From NCBI GenBank assembly GCA_048421225.1, contig DBFNRV010000003.1:1-13580 (forward strand): 13,580 nucleotides of DNA. The letters run 5' to 3'. The stretch is from UMGS946 sp048421225. Its GTDB lineage: Bacteria > Bacillota > Clostridia > Christensenellales > CAG-138. The translations under genes and the position numbers were made by a program. How positions within the stretch are numbered: position 1 is the stretch's first letter; each line of letters opens with the position of its first letter. The notes under the pieces were generated by a model. The model did not search any database and had not been told where the DNA came from. It worked only from the letters and a program-made list of their open reading frames with translations. This document shows, piece by piece, positions 1-6,695 of the stretch.

Positions 1-612
1 TAAGCGGAAAGCTGCGTCCACAGGTTCAACAGTTGAAGCTGATACCTCATAAGCTATCCTGGTCAGTAATTCTCCACTCGGCAATCGCTTTTGATATTCA
101 CGGCTTTGAAGTCTTCCATTTAACAGTATAGCGTCTCCAACATTTAGGGTTCCGGCATATCTTGCGTTTCTCCCCCAGGCTATGCACGGCAGATAATCGG
201 ATTTGTTATACGCTCTGTTTACCGCTATTAATATATCGGCTATCTCCCTCTCAAAAGGCGTAGTTCTGTATATTACCGGTTTGCATATGAATCCATTTAG
301 AACGACCTCGTTGTGCGGCTTTATTTCCTCTGTCCTCTCGGCATGCCTGGCAAACGCCGTAATTATCAGCCGGCTGACTCCGTCAGATTGTTTATTGTAA
401 GAGCGAAGCTGACCATTTATAGATAACCCGTCTCCGATATCAACCTTGGGAAGGAGCCTGTCAGAGATCGTAACCGGCAGTATATCCCTCACTCCGCTAA
501 GCCGATCAACAGAAACCGTTAGCGTATAAAAGGCCTCACCATATAGGTGGTGGCTATATTCGGGAACGCTTTCCACCGCCCCTTCGATGTGTATACGATT
601 GTTTTCCATCAT
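1..612 (-). CDS. SSB-like single-stranded DNA-binding protein (3' end off the window)
   Basis: The reading frame is open for 204 codons from position 612 to the window edge with no stop, so the C-terminus is missing. The protein starts MMENNRIHIEGAVES. Around residues 100-150 it carries the block that I recall from a clostridial SSB-like family: a CKPVIYRTTPFEREIADILI stretch, then NKSDYLPCIAWGRNARYAG. The two halves (about 1-90 and 100-200) each look like an OB-fold, which is inference from strand patterns. Expected role: binding single-stranded DNA during replication or repair. Start choice: a GAGAGG site lies about 8 bases before tandem ATGs at 612 and 609; the ATG at 620 is in another frame and stops at once. 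It is the third minus-strand gene after parE-parC, separated from parC by 117 bases containing a palindrome, so it may be transcribed separately. Whether the acidic C-terminal tip of classical SSB is present cannot be seen. Confidence 0.85.
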   Translation of the reverse strand, partial: MMENNRIHIEGAVESVPEYSHHLYGEAFYTLTVSVDRLSGVRDILPVTISDRLLPKVDIGDGLSINGQLRSYNKQSDGVSRLIITAFARHAERTEEIKPHNEVVLNGFICKPVIYRTTPFEREIADILIAVNRAYNKSDYLPCIAWGRNARYAGTLNVGDAILLNGRLQSREYQKRLPSGELLTRIAYEVSASTVEPVDAAFRL

Positions 613-646
613 ATGCGCATTCCTCTCCCCCATCGTATTGACCTTA

Positions 647-658
647 AAGAATATTCTT
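647..658. repeat. 12-base perfect palindrome upstream of the SSB-like gene
   Basis: AAGAATATTCTT is a perfect inverted repeat lying 35 bases upstream of the SSB-like start codon, between the ribosome site and the larger palindrome at 677-702. Its position would suit an operator or part of a promoter, because TATTCT on the minus strand could serve as a weak -10 element. The function is not established. Confidence 0.3.
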
Positions 659-676
659 AAAATCGTTTCCTTATGC

Positions 677-702
677 AAACAGGGGCATATATGCCCCTGT
701 TT
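677..702 (-). terminator. 26-base palindrome after parC, possible terminator
   Basis: The 26 bases form a perfect inverted repeat (core AGGGGCATATATGCCCCT flanked by AAAC/GTTT), able to fold into a 13-bp stem at most, with a GC-rich middle. It begins 28 bases past the parC stop codon. On the minus strand the stem is followed by TTTGCATAAG, so the U-tract is short and termination may be partial. This would allow some read-through into the SSB-like gene. Confidence 0.55.
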
Positions 703-729
703 TGTACAAATAATTATTGAATATATGGT

Positions 730-3144
730 TTAGGTTCTTCTATGCGCTTCAACGATTATATCATCGAGTACTGTAAATATCATCGGCGTTCCTTTACTGG
801 CCCTTGGCTCTATTGGTACATTATCGGTATTGATTGTAGTTTCCTCTCCATGCAGCTTTTTGATGGTAATATCAAACGGATCTCTTACATAAAATGCCGC
901 CGCCACCGCACTGCCGTTAGAATTATTGCGTTTGAAGTCAAACGTTTTCAAGCCCTTACCATGCCTGTTTTGCAGATCGTAATCAAATATAAAGCTCCTC
1001 TTCATGTAGCCCCTGTCGCTTATGATCAGAATCTCACCTGCATCCTGTGACTGACATGCAAAGATTACGTAATCATCCTGATCGAGTTTGATGCCTTTAA
1101 CGCCCGCTGCGGTGCGTCCCGTCGGGGCTACCGCGGATATGGGATATCGTATGCTCATGCCGTTTCTCGTAATCATTATGATCGAATCGCCATTTTCGTG
1201 CTCTACGCCAAGCAGCGTGTCGTTATCCTTTAGCGTTATCGCCGCAATGCGCTTCTGCTTTGTTTTAAACTCACTGGCTTTTGTAGCCTTTGTCATTCCA
1301 TTTTTAGTATAAAAGAATATCAAGCCCTCCGTATCCCCAACAAAGGCTGATATAACCCTTTCACCATCTTCCATAGGTATTAGCGAAGCAAGGCTTACCG
1401 GACGCGAATTGGGCTTGGACTCAGGTATGTCCTCAATGCACAGCGACATACAATAGCCCGTATTGGTAAACAGCCTTATACGTTTATCCGTATACGTATC
1501 AAAAACATACATGGGCTTTTCGGCAGCGGTCTGCTCCGCATTAAAGAACCTCCTTGGTATCCTTCTAAGCTTTTCATCGGGCAGCACCGATACCACAACG
1601 GGTTCTGGGGCTTTCAAGCCTTCAAGGGGTATCTCAATAACGGGTTGATCGTCGAGCAGCTTGGTGCGGCGCGGTGCTGCAAACCTGTCCTTTATCCCAG
1701 TAAGTTCATCCCGTATAACTCCATTTAATTTTTTAGGTGAAGCCAAAATATAACTCAGCTTTTCAATAAGCTTAGTTATCTCTTTGTACTCCTTTTGTAT
1801 GGAAGCCATCTCAAGGTTCGTAAGCCTCTGAAGGCGAAGGTCGAGTATAGCCTGGGCCTGTGGTTCTGATAGCCCAAATCTTTGCATTAGTGAATCCCTG
1901 GCAGCCTTTGGATTCTTAGACGACCTGATGATAGCTATCACTTCATCAATATTGTCGATAGCTATCATCAGTCCCCTGAGTATATGTTCGCGCTTTTTAG
2001 CGTTATCAAGCTCATAGCTGGTTCGCCTTGTTACTACGTCCCGTTGATGAAGTATATAATGATGTATCAGCTCTTTCAACCCTATCTGCCGTGGCTTTCC
2101 CTCAACGATTGCCACCATATTGACGCCAAACGTGGTTTGAAGATCCGAGTATTTAAAAAGATATTGCAGTATTCTTTCAGCGTCGGCTTCCTTTTTTACC
2201 TCTATTACCGCCCTCATGCCGGTTCTGTCCGACTCATCCCGTATATCCGATATTCCCGAAAACAATTCCTTTTTTGACTGGCTAAGCTTCAAAATATCCT
2301 CAAGCAAACGCGCCTTATTGGTCTGATAGGGCAGTTCGGTTATTACTATCAGCTTTCTGCCGTTTTTCTGTTCTTCAATGCTTGTCCTGGCGCGAAGGGT
2401 CAGCTTTCCCCTTCCTGTAGAATACGCGTTTTTTATCTCCTGCGAGTGCAGCAAAAATCCCCCCGTTGGAAAGTCGGGGCAGGGTATGTGGGCCATAAGC
2501 CCGTCAACTGTTATCTCTGGGTTGTCCAGCTGGGCTATCACTGCGTTAATTGCTTCAACGAGGTTATGTGAAGGTATGTTCGTCGCCAATCCCACCGCTA
2601 TTCCCGACGAACCGTTTACAAGCAGGTTTGGAAACCTTCCAGGAAGCACTTCCGGCTCCTTCAGGGTATCGTCGAAGTTTAGGCCAAACTTAACAGTATC
2701 CTTATCTATATCCCGCAGCAGCTCCATTGCCGCCTCAGTCATCCTGGCCTCCGTATACCTCATGGCCGCAGCACTGTCCCCGTCTACCGAGCCAAAGTTG
2801 CCGTGGCCGTTTACGAGCGGGGCGCTCATATTAAAGCCCTGGGCCATTCTGACCATAGCGTCATAAACGGATGAATCGCCATGGGGATGATATTTGCCCA
2901 AGCAATCACCCACTATACGCGCACTCTTTCTGAACGGCTTATCAGGAGTCAAGCCAAGTTCCAGCATAGTATATAATATTCGGCGTTGTACTGGTTTCAA
3001 CCCGTCTTCTACTCGCGGTAACGCACGTTCCATGATTACATGTTCCGCATATGGTATCATGGACGAGTGCATGACCTCTTCCATTCCCCGCAATATTACC
3101 TTTTCTCCCTCCTTTGGAGGAATACTTTTCTTTTTATTAGCCAT
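730..3144 (-). CDS. parC: Type IIA DNA topoisomerase subunit A, probably topoisomerase IV ParC
   Basis: 804 residues, close to B. subtilis ParC (about 806) and shorter than typical GyrA. This subunit cuts and rejoins both DNA strands; with ParE it unlinks daughter chromosomes. The catalytic tyrosine is Y130 in AAMRYTEARM, next to R129. The quinolone-contact region reads KYHPHGDSSVYD with S91 and D95 intact, the drug-susceptible form. The N-terminal half reads much like GyrA (for example GHGNFGSVDGDS), so homology there does not settle the name. The C-terminal beta-pinwheel lacks the canonical GyrA box in its first blade; only a degenerate QNRHGKG occurs near residues 725-731. That, plus the ParE-like partner, favours topoisomerase IV. 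The start ATG lies inside the end of parE (8-base overlap) and has no strong ribosome site of its own, so translational coupling is likely. Confidence 0.88.
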   Translation of the reverse strand: MANKKKSIPPKEGEKVILRGMEEVMHSSMIPYAEHVIMERALPRVEDGLKPVQRRILYTMLELGLTPDKPFRKSARIVGDCLGKYHPHGDSSVYDAMVRMAQGFNMSAPLVNGHGNFGSVDGDSAAAMRYTEARMTEAAMELLRDIDKDTVKFGLNFDDTLKEPEVLPGRFPNLLVNGSSGIAVGLATNIPSHNLVEAINAVIAQLDNPEITVDGLMAHIPCPDFPTGGFLLHSQEIKNAYSTGRGKLTLRARTSIEEQKNGRKLIVITELPYQTNKARLLEDILKLSQSKKELFSGISDIRDESDRTGMRAVIEVKKEADAERILQYLFKYSDLQTTFGVNMVAIVEGKPRQIGLKELIHHYILHQRDVVTRRTSYELDNAKKREHILRGLMIAIDNIDEVIAIIRSSKNPKAARDSLMQRFGLSEPQAQAILDLRLQRLTNLEMASIQKEYKEITKLIEKLSYILASPKKLNGVIRDELTGIKDRFAAPRRTKLLDDQPVIEIPLEGLKAPEPVVVSVLPDEKLRRIPRRFFNAEQTAAEKPMYVFDTYTDKRIRLFTNTGYCMSLCIEDIPESKPNSRPVSLASLIPMEDGERVISAFVGDTEGLIFFYTKNGMTKATKASEFKTKQKRIAAITLKDNDTLLGVEHENGDSIIMITRNGMSIRYPISAVAPTGRTAAGVKGIKLDQDDYVIFACQSQDAGEILIISDRGYMKRSFIFDYDLQNRHGKGLKTFDFKRNNSNGSAVAAAFYVRDPFDITIKKLHGEETTINTDNVPIEPRASKGTPMIFTVLDDIIVEAHRRT

Positions 3145-5104
3145 TGTTTACACCACTCTTCTCTATGCGTGCCTCAAATGAATCCTGTCTGTTAAAGTTC
3201 GCGTATTCGGTTATATATTTTTTTCTTGGAGCTACATCGTCTCCCATCAATACCGTTACCATCCTTTCCACATCCGCCGCGTCTTCAATGCTGACCCTGA
3301 TAAGGGTTCGCCTGCTTGGATCCATGGTTGTCTCCCACAGCTGCTCAGGATTCATCTCTCCAAGCCCTTTATACCTTTGAAGCGTATACCCCTTCAGCCC
3401 CTTTGTAATGCTTGCAAGCTCATCGTCTGAATATGCATATTCTATATAAGTTCCCTTCTGGATCTTATACAGCGGGGGAAGGCCTATATAAACGTGACCG
3501 TCTATTATAAGCTCCTTCATGTAGCGATAAAAAAAAGTAAGAAGTATTGCGCGTATATGGGCGCCATCCTGGTCGGCATCCGATAAAATTATTACTCTGT
3601 CGTATTTCAAGCCGCTTAGTGAAAAATCGGAGCCTATACCAGTGCCTATAGCCGTTATAATTGATCTAAATTCGGCGTTTGCCAGTACCTGATCTATGCG
3701 TTTTTTTTCGGCGTTCAGCGGCTTTCCGCGAAGCGGCAGTATGGCCTGAAACCTTCTATCCCTTCCCTGCTTTGCGCTGCCGCCGGCCGAATCGCCCTCA
3801 ACGATGAACAGCTCGTTTTCCAGTGGATTGCGGCCTGTACAGCTGGACAGCTTTCCCACAAGCGGCGCATTTTCAAGCTTATTCTTTTCCCTTGCCATGC
3901 TCTTTGCCTTGCGGGCAGCCTCCTTAACCTTAGCGGCCTTTATTGCCTTATCAGCAATTTTATTTGAAACTTCGGCATTTTTTAAATCCTCAAAATAGTT
4001 TGTAAGGCCTTCAAGAATTATTGAGTCGACAACTGATCTGGCCTCGGTGTTGCCAAGCCTCGTTTTCGTCTGGCCCTCAAACTGAATATTCTGCATCTTA
4101 ACGGATAGAACGGCAACCATGCCTTCCCTAAAGTCGTCTCCTGATAGCTGTTGGTCCTTTTCTTTAATCAGGTTAATCCTTCTGCAGTAATCGTTCATCG
4201 ATTTTGTCAATGCGGATTTAAAACCCGATTCATGCGTTCCGCCTTCGGTAGTAGGGATATTGTTAACGTAGGAAAAAAGGTTCTCAGCATAACCGTCATT
4301 ATGCTGCATTGCCATTTCTACGATAATCCCATCCTTACTGCCGCAGACGTAAATCGGATCATCGTATATGCGCGTTTTGTCGGAATTAAGCTCCTTGACA
4401 AAATCCCTTATGCCGCCATTGTAATGGAACTCGCGGCTCCTACTTTCTCCTTTTGCCCTGTCGTCCTCAAGGGTAAACGTAACACCCCCATTTAAATATG
4501 CCAGCTCGCGCAAACGCTTTGATATCATATCAAAGTTTACTTCAATAGATTCAAAAACGTCTATGTCCGGCAAAAAGGTTATCTTTGATCCCTTCTTGCG
4601 CGTACGTCCAAGCTCTTTTAGCGGCGACGCCGGCTCTCCAGCCCTTATATTGCCTTCATCATCAACATAGCTGCAAAATTCTTGCCGGTATGCCCTTCCA
4701 TTATAGTAGACTTCAACTGTAAGATGTTTGGAAAGCGCGTTAACAACGCTGGCTCCAACTCCGTGCAGGCCGCCAGAATAGGCATAGCTGGCATCGCTGA
4801 ATTTGCCGCCGGCATGAAGCCGAGTAAATACCACCTCAACACCGGAAACACCAAGCTTTTCATGCGTACCCACCGGTATTCCCCTGCCGTTGTCCTCAAC
4901 GGTTATGGACATATCCCTATTGAGCGTTACGCTTACGCGGTCCGCATATCCGTTAGCGGCTTCGTCTACCGCGTTATCAACTATCTCCCACAGCATATGA
5001 TGCAGGCCGCGCTGACCCGTGCTTCCTATATACATGCCCGGGCGGATACGAACCGCCTCAAGCCCTTCCATTACCTTTATATCATCTACTGTATAAGCCT
5101 TCAT
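3137..5104 (-). CDS. parE: Type IIA DNA topoisomerase ATPase subunit B, probably topoisomerase IV ParE
   Basis: 655 residues, the same length as B. subtilis ParE as I recall it. It binds ATP and drives strand passage in complex with the A subunit. The GHKL ATPase domain shows E40 (WEIVDN), N44, D71 in EDNGRGIPV, GGKF near 99-102 and GGLHGVG at 111-117. The transducer segment ends near residue 400. The TOPRIM domain has E436 in VEGDSAGGSAKQGRD and D509/D511 in DADQDG, which bind metal. The C-terminal tail shows QRYKGLGEMN and then TLIRVSIEDAADVER, a wording closer to ParE than to GyrB. Start: the ATG at 5104 follows AAGGAG by four bases; an in-frame ATG at 5158 would sit almost at the predicted transcription start and has no ribosome site. 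The first gene of the parE-parC operon, it is driven from the promoter at 5166-5194. Confidence 0.9.
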   Translation of the reverse strand: MKAYTVDDIKVMEGLEAVRIRPGMYIGSTGQRGLHHMLWEIVDNAVDEAANGYADRVSVTLNRDMSITVEDNGRGIPVGTHEKLGVSGVEVVFTRLHAGGKFSDASYAYSGGLHGVGASVVNALSKHLTVEVYYNGRAYRQEFCSYVDDEGNIRAGEPASPLKELGRTRKKGSKITFLPDIDVFESIEVNFDMISKRLRELAYLNGGVTFTLEDDRAKGESRSREFHYNGGIRDFVKELNSDKTRIYDDPIYVCGSKDGIIVEMAMQHNDGYAENLFSYVNNIPTTEGGTHESGFKSALTKSMNDYCRRINLIKEKDQQLSGDDFREGMVAVLSVKMQNIQFEGQTKTRLGNTEARSVVDSIILEGLTNYFEDLKNAEVSNKIADKAIKAAKVKEAARKAKSMAREKNKLENAPLVGKLSSCTGRNPLENELFIVEGDSAGGSAKQGRDRRFQAILPLRGKPLNAEKKRIDQVLANAEFRSIITAIGTGIGSDFSLSGLKYDRVIILSDADQDGAHIRAILLTFFYRYMKELIIDGHVYIGLPPLYKIQKGTYIEYAYSDDELASITKGLKGYTLQRYKGLGEMNPEQLWETTMDPSRRTLIRVSIEDAADVERMVTVLMGDDVAPRKKYITEYANFNRQDSFEARIEKSGVNNG

Positions 5105-5108
5105 GTTT

Positions 5109-5114
5109 CTCCTT
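5109..5114 (-). promoter_or_regulatory. Ribosome binding site that fixes the parE start
   Basis: AAGGAG on the minus strand, four bases before the ATG at 5104. The spacing is short but workable. It is the only good site near the in-frame start codons, and the protein then begins MKAYTVDDIKVMEGLEAVR, as members of the family do. Confidence 0.75.
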
Positions 5115-5165
5115 GCTAATAATAACTTGCAGCCGTTAATATACCCCTTTTTATCCAACTAAGTC

Positions 5166-5194
5166 ATTATAAGGCTAATAAGGTTTTAAGGCAA
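5166..5194 (-). promoter_or_regulatory. Sigma-A-type promoter of parE-parC
   Basis: On the minus strand TTGCCT (-35, 4 of 6 consensus bases), a 17-base spacer and a perfect TATAAT (-10, positions 5171-5166). Transcription would begin near 5159, giving a leader of about 55 bases before the ATG at 5104. The leader shows no clear structure. Confidence 0.75.
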
Positions 5195-5392
5195 GTATAC
5201 TGATATTAATCATAAATTTGATAAAGCATAAAATACTCAGTAGTTTTGTCGAGTATAACTGTAACACATATTTAGGTCTGCCCTGCCCCCGTATAGATAG
5301 CTTTATAAATGCCATTAATTACGCTTTCTGTATAAAATAATACCGTTAATTGCTAAATGACCTTACTTATTTCAGAAATATCGCCCGATAAA

Positions 5393-5422
5393 TTGACCAA
5401 ATTTGTAGCCGCCGCATATTAT
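5393..5422 (+). promoter_or_regulatory. Sigma-A-type promoter of the DUF11-repeat gene
   Basis: TTGACC (-35, 5 of 6) at 5393-5398, an 18-base spacer and TATTAT (-10, 5 of 6) at 5417-5422. The start of transcription would fall near 5429-5430, giving a leader of about 70 bases that contains the hairpin at 5439-5473. Confidence 0.65.
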
Positions 5423-5438
5423 TCATCATAGGATGTAT

Positions 5439-5473
5439 GGGAAACTGGCACATATGCTCTTTTGCCATTTCCC
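5439..5473 (+). promoter_or_regulatory. Stem-loop in the 5' leader of the DUF11-repeat gene
   Basis: GGGAAACTGGCA pairs with TGCCATTTCCC: eleven base pairs with one bulged C (5445) and a 12-base loop (5451-5462). It begins about ten bases after the predicted transcription start and ends 11 bases before the ribosome site. Such 5' stems often protect mRNA from decay; a regulatory role is also possible. No T-run follows, so it is not an attenuator of the usual kind. Confidence 0.55.
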
Positions 5474-5484
5474 TAAGCATTATG

Positions 5485-5491
5485 AAAGGAG
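5485..5491 (+). promoter_or_regulatory. Ribosome binding site that fixes the DUF11-gene start
   Basis: AAAGGAG with seven bases to the ATG at 5499, ideal spacing. It argues against the longer in-frame start at 5433, which has no such site and would lie only a few bases past the predicted transcription start. Confidence 0.85.
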
Positions 5492-5498
5492 CTTTATC

Positions 5499-6365
5499 AT
5501 GGCAACACAAATTACCAATCAAGCCTCACTAACCTTTGACTATGGCAGCCAAAGCGGGACTGCCGTTTCAAATATAGCTACAGCCACTCTGGAAGGTCCG
5601 CTTTCCGTTAATAAAACGTCACTCGGAAGCAGTTACCGTCCAGGGGATACCGTGACTTATATATTGACAATGCGCAACATCGCCAACACCGCCCTGACCG
5701 ATATAAACGTGGAGGATAACCTTGGCACCTATTCCGTGCCAAACGTCCAAACCGTTACGCCTCTCACCTATCTAGGCCCAGCTCAGCTGTATATAGGCGG
5801 AATGTTTGTAACAGAACTGACGCCAAATGCCGGCTCAAACAGGATAACATTCACCATCCCTATATTGCCGGCCAACTCAAACGCAATGCTTGTATACAGG
5901 GCAATAGTAAACGACGCTGCGCCTATAATTAATGGGTCTTATGTTACAAACCGCGTCGTCTGGACTGCCGACGGCCTTTCTGAGGCGGTAACGGCAACTA
6001 ACACGTTAATAGTTGAAAACTACGCGGATGTACGCATATTTAAGGCCATGTCTCCCGACCCGATAACGGGAGGAAGCCAAATAACATATATATTCCAGAT
6101 ATACAATTATGGTAATATACCCGCAACAAATGTAGTTCTCACCGATACATTTAATCCGGCGCCTGAAGGAATTGCGATTACAATCGACGGCCAAACCATA
6201 CCTTCCAGCGATTACAGCTATATCAACAGCACCTTTACCCTAACTAGCAACGGTTCAGGACGTACGTTCGCCATTCCTGCGGCTACATTTATCCAGGATC
6301 CCGTTACGGGTGCCATAAGTGTTGAGCCAGGTATTGTAACAATAGTTGTAACAGGGATGATCTAA
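5499..6365 (+). CDS. DUF11-repeat protein of unknown function without signal peptide
   Basis: 288 residues beginning MATQITNQASLTFDYGSQSG. Two beta-rich repeats of the DUF11 (conserved repeat, TIGR01451-like) type can be seen: about residues 36-145, with the hallmark PGDTVTYILTMRN, and about 177-285, with GGSQITYIFQIYNYGNIPATNVVLTDTF. The N-terminal 30 residues and residues 147-172 (YVTNRVVWTADGLSEAVTAT) look like short linking strands. DUF11 modules are usually found in large surface proteins, but here I see no signal peptide, membrane segment, LPXTG-type anchor or C-terminal tail, and the protein has no cysteine. It may be an intracellular, spore-associated or non-classically exported structural protein; all three are guesses. 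It is a single-gene unit with its own promoter, between divergent parE and co-directional dnaG. Codon use does not look foreign to me. Confidence 0.8.
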   Translation: MATQITNQASLTFDYGSQSGTAVSNIATATLEGPLSVNKTSLGSSYRPGDTVTYILTMRNIANTALTDINVEDNLGTYSVPNVQTVTPLTYLGPAQLYIGGMFVTELTPNAGSNRITFTIPILPANSNAMLVYRAIVNDAAPIINGSYVTNRVVWTADGLSEAVTATNTLIVENYADVRIFKAMSPDPITGGSQITYIFQIYNYGNIPATNVVLTDTFNPAPEGIAITIDGQTIPSSDYSYINSTFTLTSNGSGRTFAIPAATFIQDPVTGAISVEPGIVTIVVTGMI

Positions 6366-6394
6366 TTTTATAACCTCATATGGTTGCATGGTCG

Positions 6395-6412
6395 GGGGCT
6401 TAATTAAGCCCC
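6395..6412 (+). terminator. Palindrome after the DUF11-repeat gene, weak terminator candidate
   Basis: GGGGCTTAATTAAGCCCC is a perfect 18-base inverted repeat starting 30 bases past the stop codon at 6365. The bases that follow (TAATGTGC) are not a T-run, so this is not a standard intrinsic terminator. It may act as a 3' stability stem or a partial stop. Confidence 0.4.
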
Positions 6413-6514
6413 TAATGTGCATATTCACTAGTATGTTAATTACGTAATGCACTACAAACTATGAAAAAAGATACAAATTATTTTAAATAAAGCATAGAAA
6501 TTCTCCATATCAGG

Positions 6515-6523
6515 TGCTATACT
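6515..6523 (+). promoter_or_regulatory. Extended -10 element, candidate vegetative promoter for dnaG-rpoD
   Basis: TGCTATACT matches the extended -10 form (TG, one base, then TATACT with 5 of 6 consensus bases). No good -35 lies at the expected distance (TAGAAA or similar). If used, transcription would begin near 6530 and produce a leader of about 190 bases that includes the stem-loop at 6562-6587. Confidence 0.35.
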
Positions 6524-6561
6524 AAATTTGTAGAACACATCTAAATAGCCTATCCACTAAG

Positions 6562-6587
6562 CCGCCCGGTAATCCCTCTCCGAGCGG
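6562..6587 (+). other. GC-rich stem-loop upstream of dnaG, function unknown
   Basis: CCGCCCGG and CCGAGCGG pair over eight positions around a ten-base loop. Read as plus-strand RNA there is one C-A mismatch; read as minus-strand RNA that position is a U-G wobble and the stem is complete. The plus strand continues TCATTTCTT, a poor T-run. It could be part of a leader, a weak terminator or a small RNA; none is established. Confidence 0.35.
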
Positions 6588-6666
6588 TCATTTCTTACGT
6601 TAAAAAGGCTTAATACGTTCATTATTTGCAATATATACAGACTATATATTGATGTTTAAATAAAAA

Positions 6667-6695
6667 GCAGGATATTTACTTATAATGCCGAATAA
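6667..6695 (+). promoter_or_regulatory. Sigma-H-type promoter of dnaG-rpoD
   Basis: GCAGGATAT at 6667-6675 fits the sigma-H -35 consensus (RnAGGAwWW) at every position. After an 11-base spacer, GCCGAATAA at 6687-6695 fits the -10 consensus (RnnGAATww) at every position. Transcription would begin near 6702, just before the ribosome site AAGGAG at 6706-6711. The rpoD operon of B. subtilis is known to have a sigma-H promoter, so this use would be in keeping. A TATAAT at 6681-6686 lies in the spacer but lacks a matching -35. Confidence 0.65.

Larger units (their letters stand above)
5105..5498. other. Divergent intergenic region between parE and the DUF11 gene
   Basis: 394 bases without a gene. 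It holds the parE promoter on its left, the DUF11-gene promoter and leader hairpin on its right, and an A+T-rich middle (about 5195-5392) in which I see no gene, RNA or clear operator. The two transcription starts would be about 270 bases apart, so the promoters probably do not overlap. Confidence 0.7.

Noticed and set aside
2378..2866. 162-codon open frame on the plus strand
   Set aside because: Antisense to the conserved breakage-reunion domain of parC; composition is that of a shadow frame.
4682..5119. 145-codon open frame on the plus strand
   Set aside because: Antisense to the ATPase domain of parE, with no recognisable domain and no ribosome site.
5105..5158. Longer parE reading frame starting at 5158 (18 extra residues)
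   Set aside because: The ATG lies about one base from the predicted transcription start and has no ribosome site; the ATG at 5104 has AAGGAG and the expected N-terminus.
5433..5498. Longer start of the DUF11 gene at 5433 (22 extra residues)
   Set aside because: No ribosome site, only a few bases after the predicted transcription start, and the added residues run through the leader hairpin. They do not form a signal peptide: there are lysine, histidine and arginine inside the short hydrophobic stretch.
6580..6590. CCGAGCGGTCA, resembling the D-arm of a serine or leucine tRNA
   Set aside because: No acceptor stem, anticodon arm or T-arm can be built around it; the bases belong to a simple stem-loop.
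6681..6686. TATAAT as a sigma-A -10 element for dnaG
   Set aside because: No -35 at 16-19 bases upstream and no TG extension; the bases fall in the spacer of the sigma-H match, which explains the position better.
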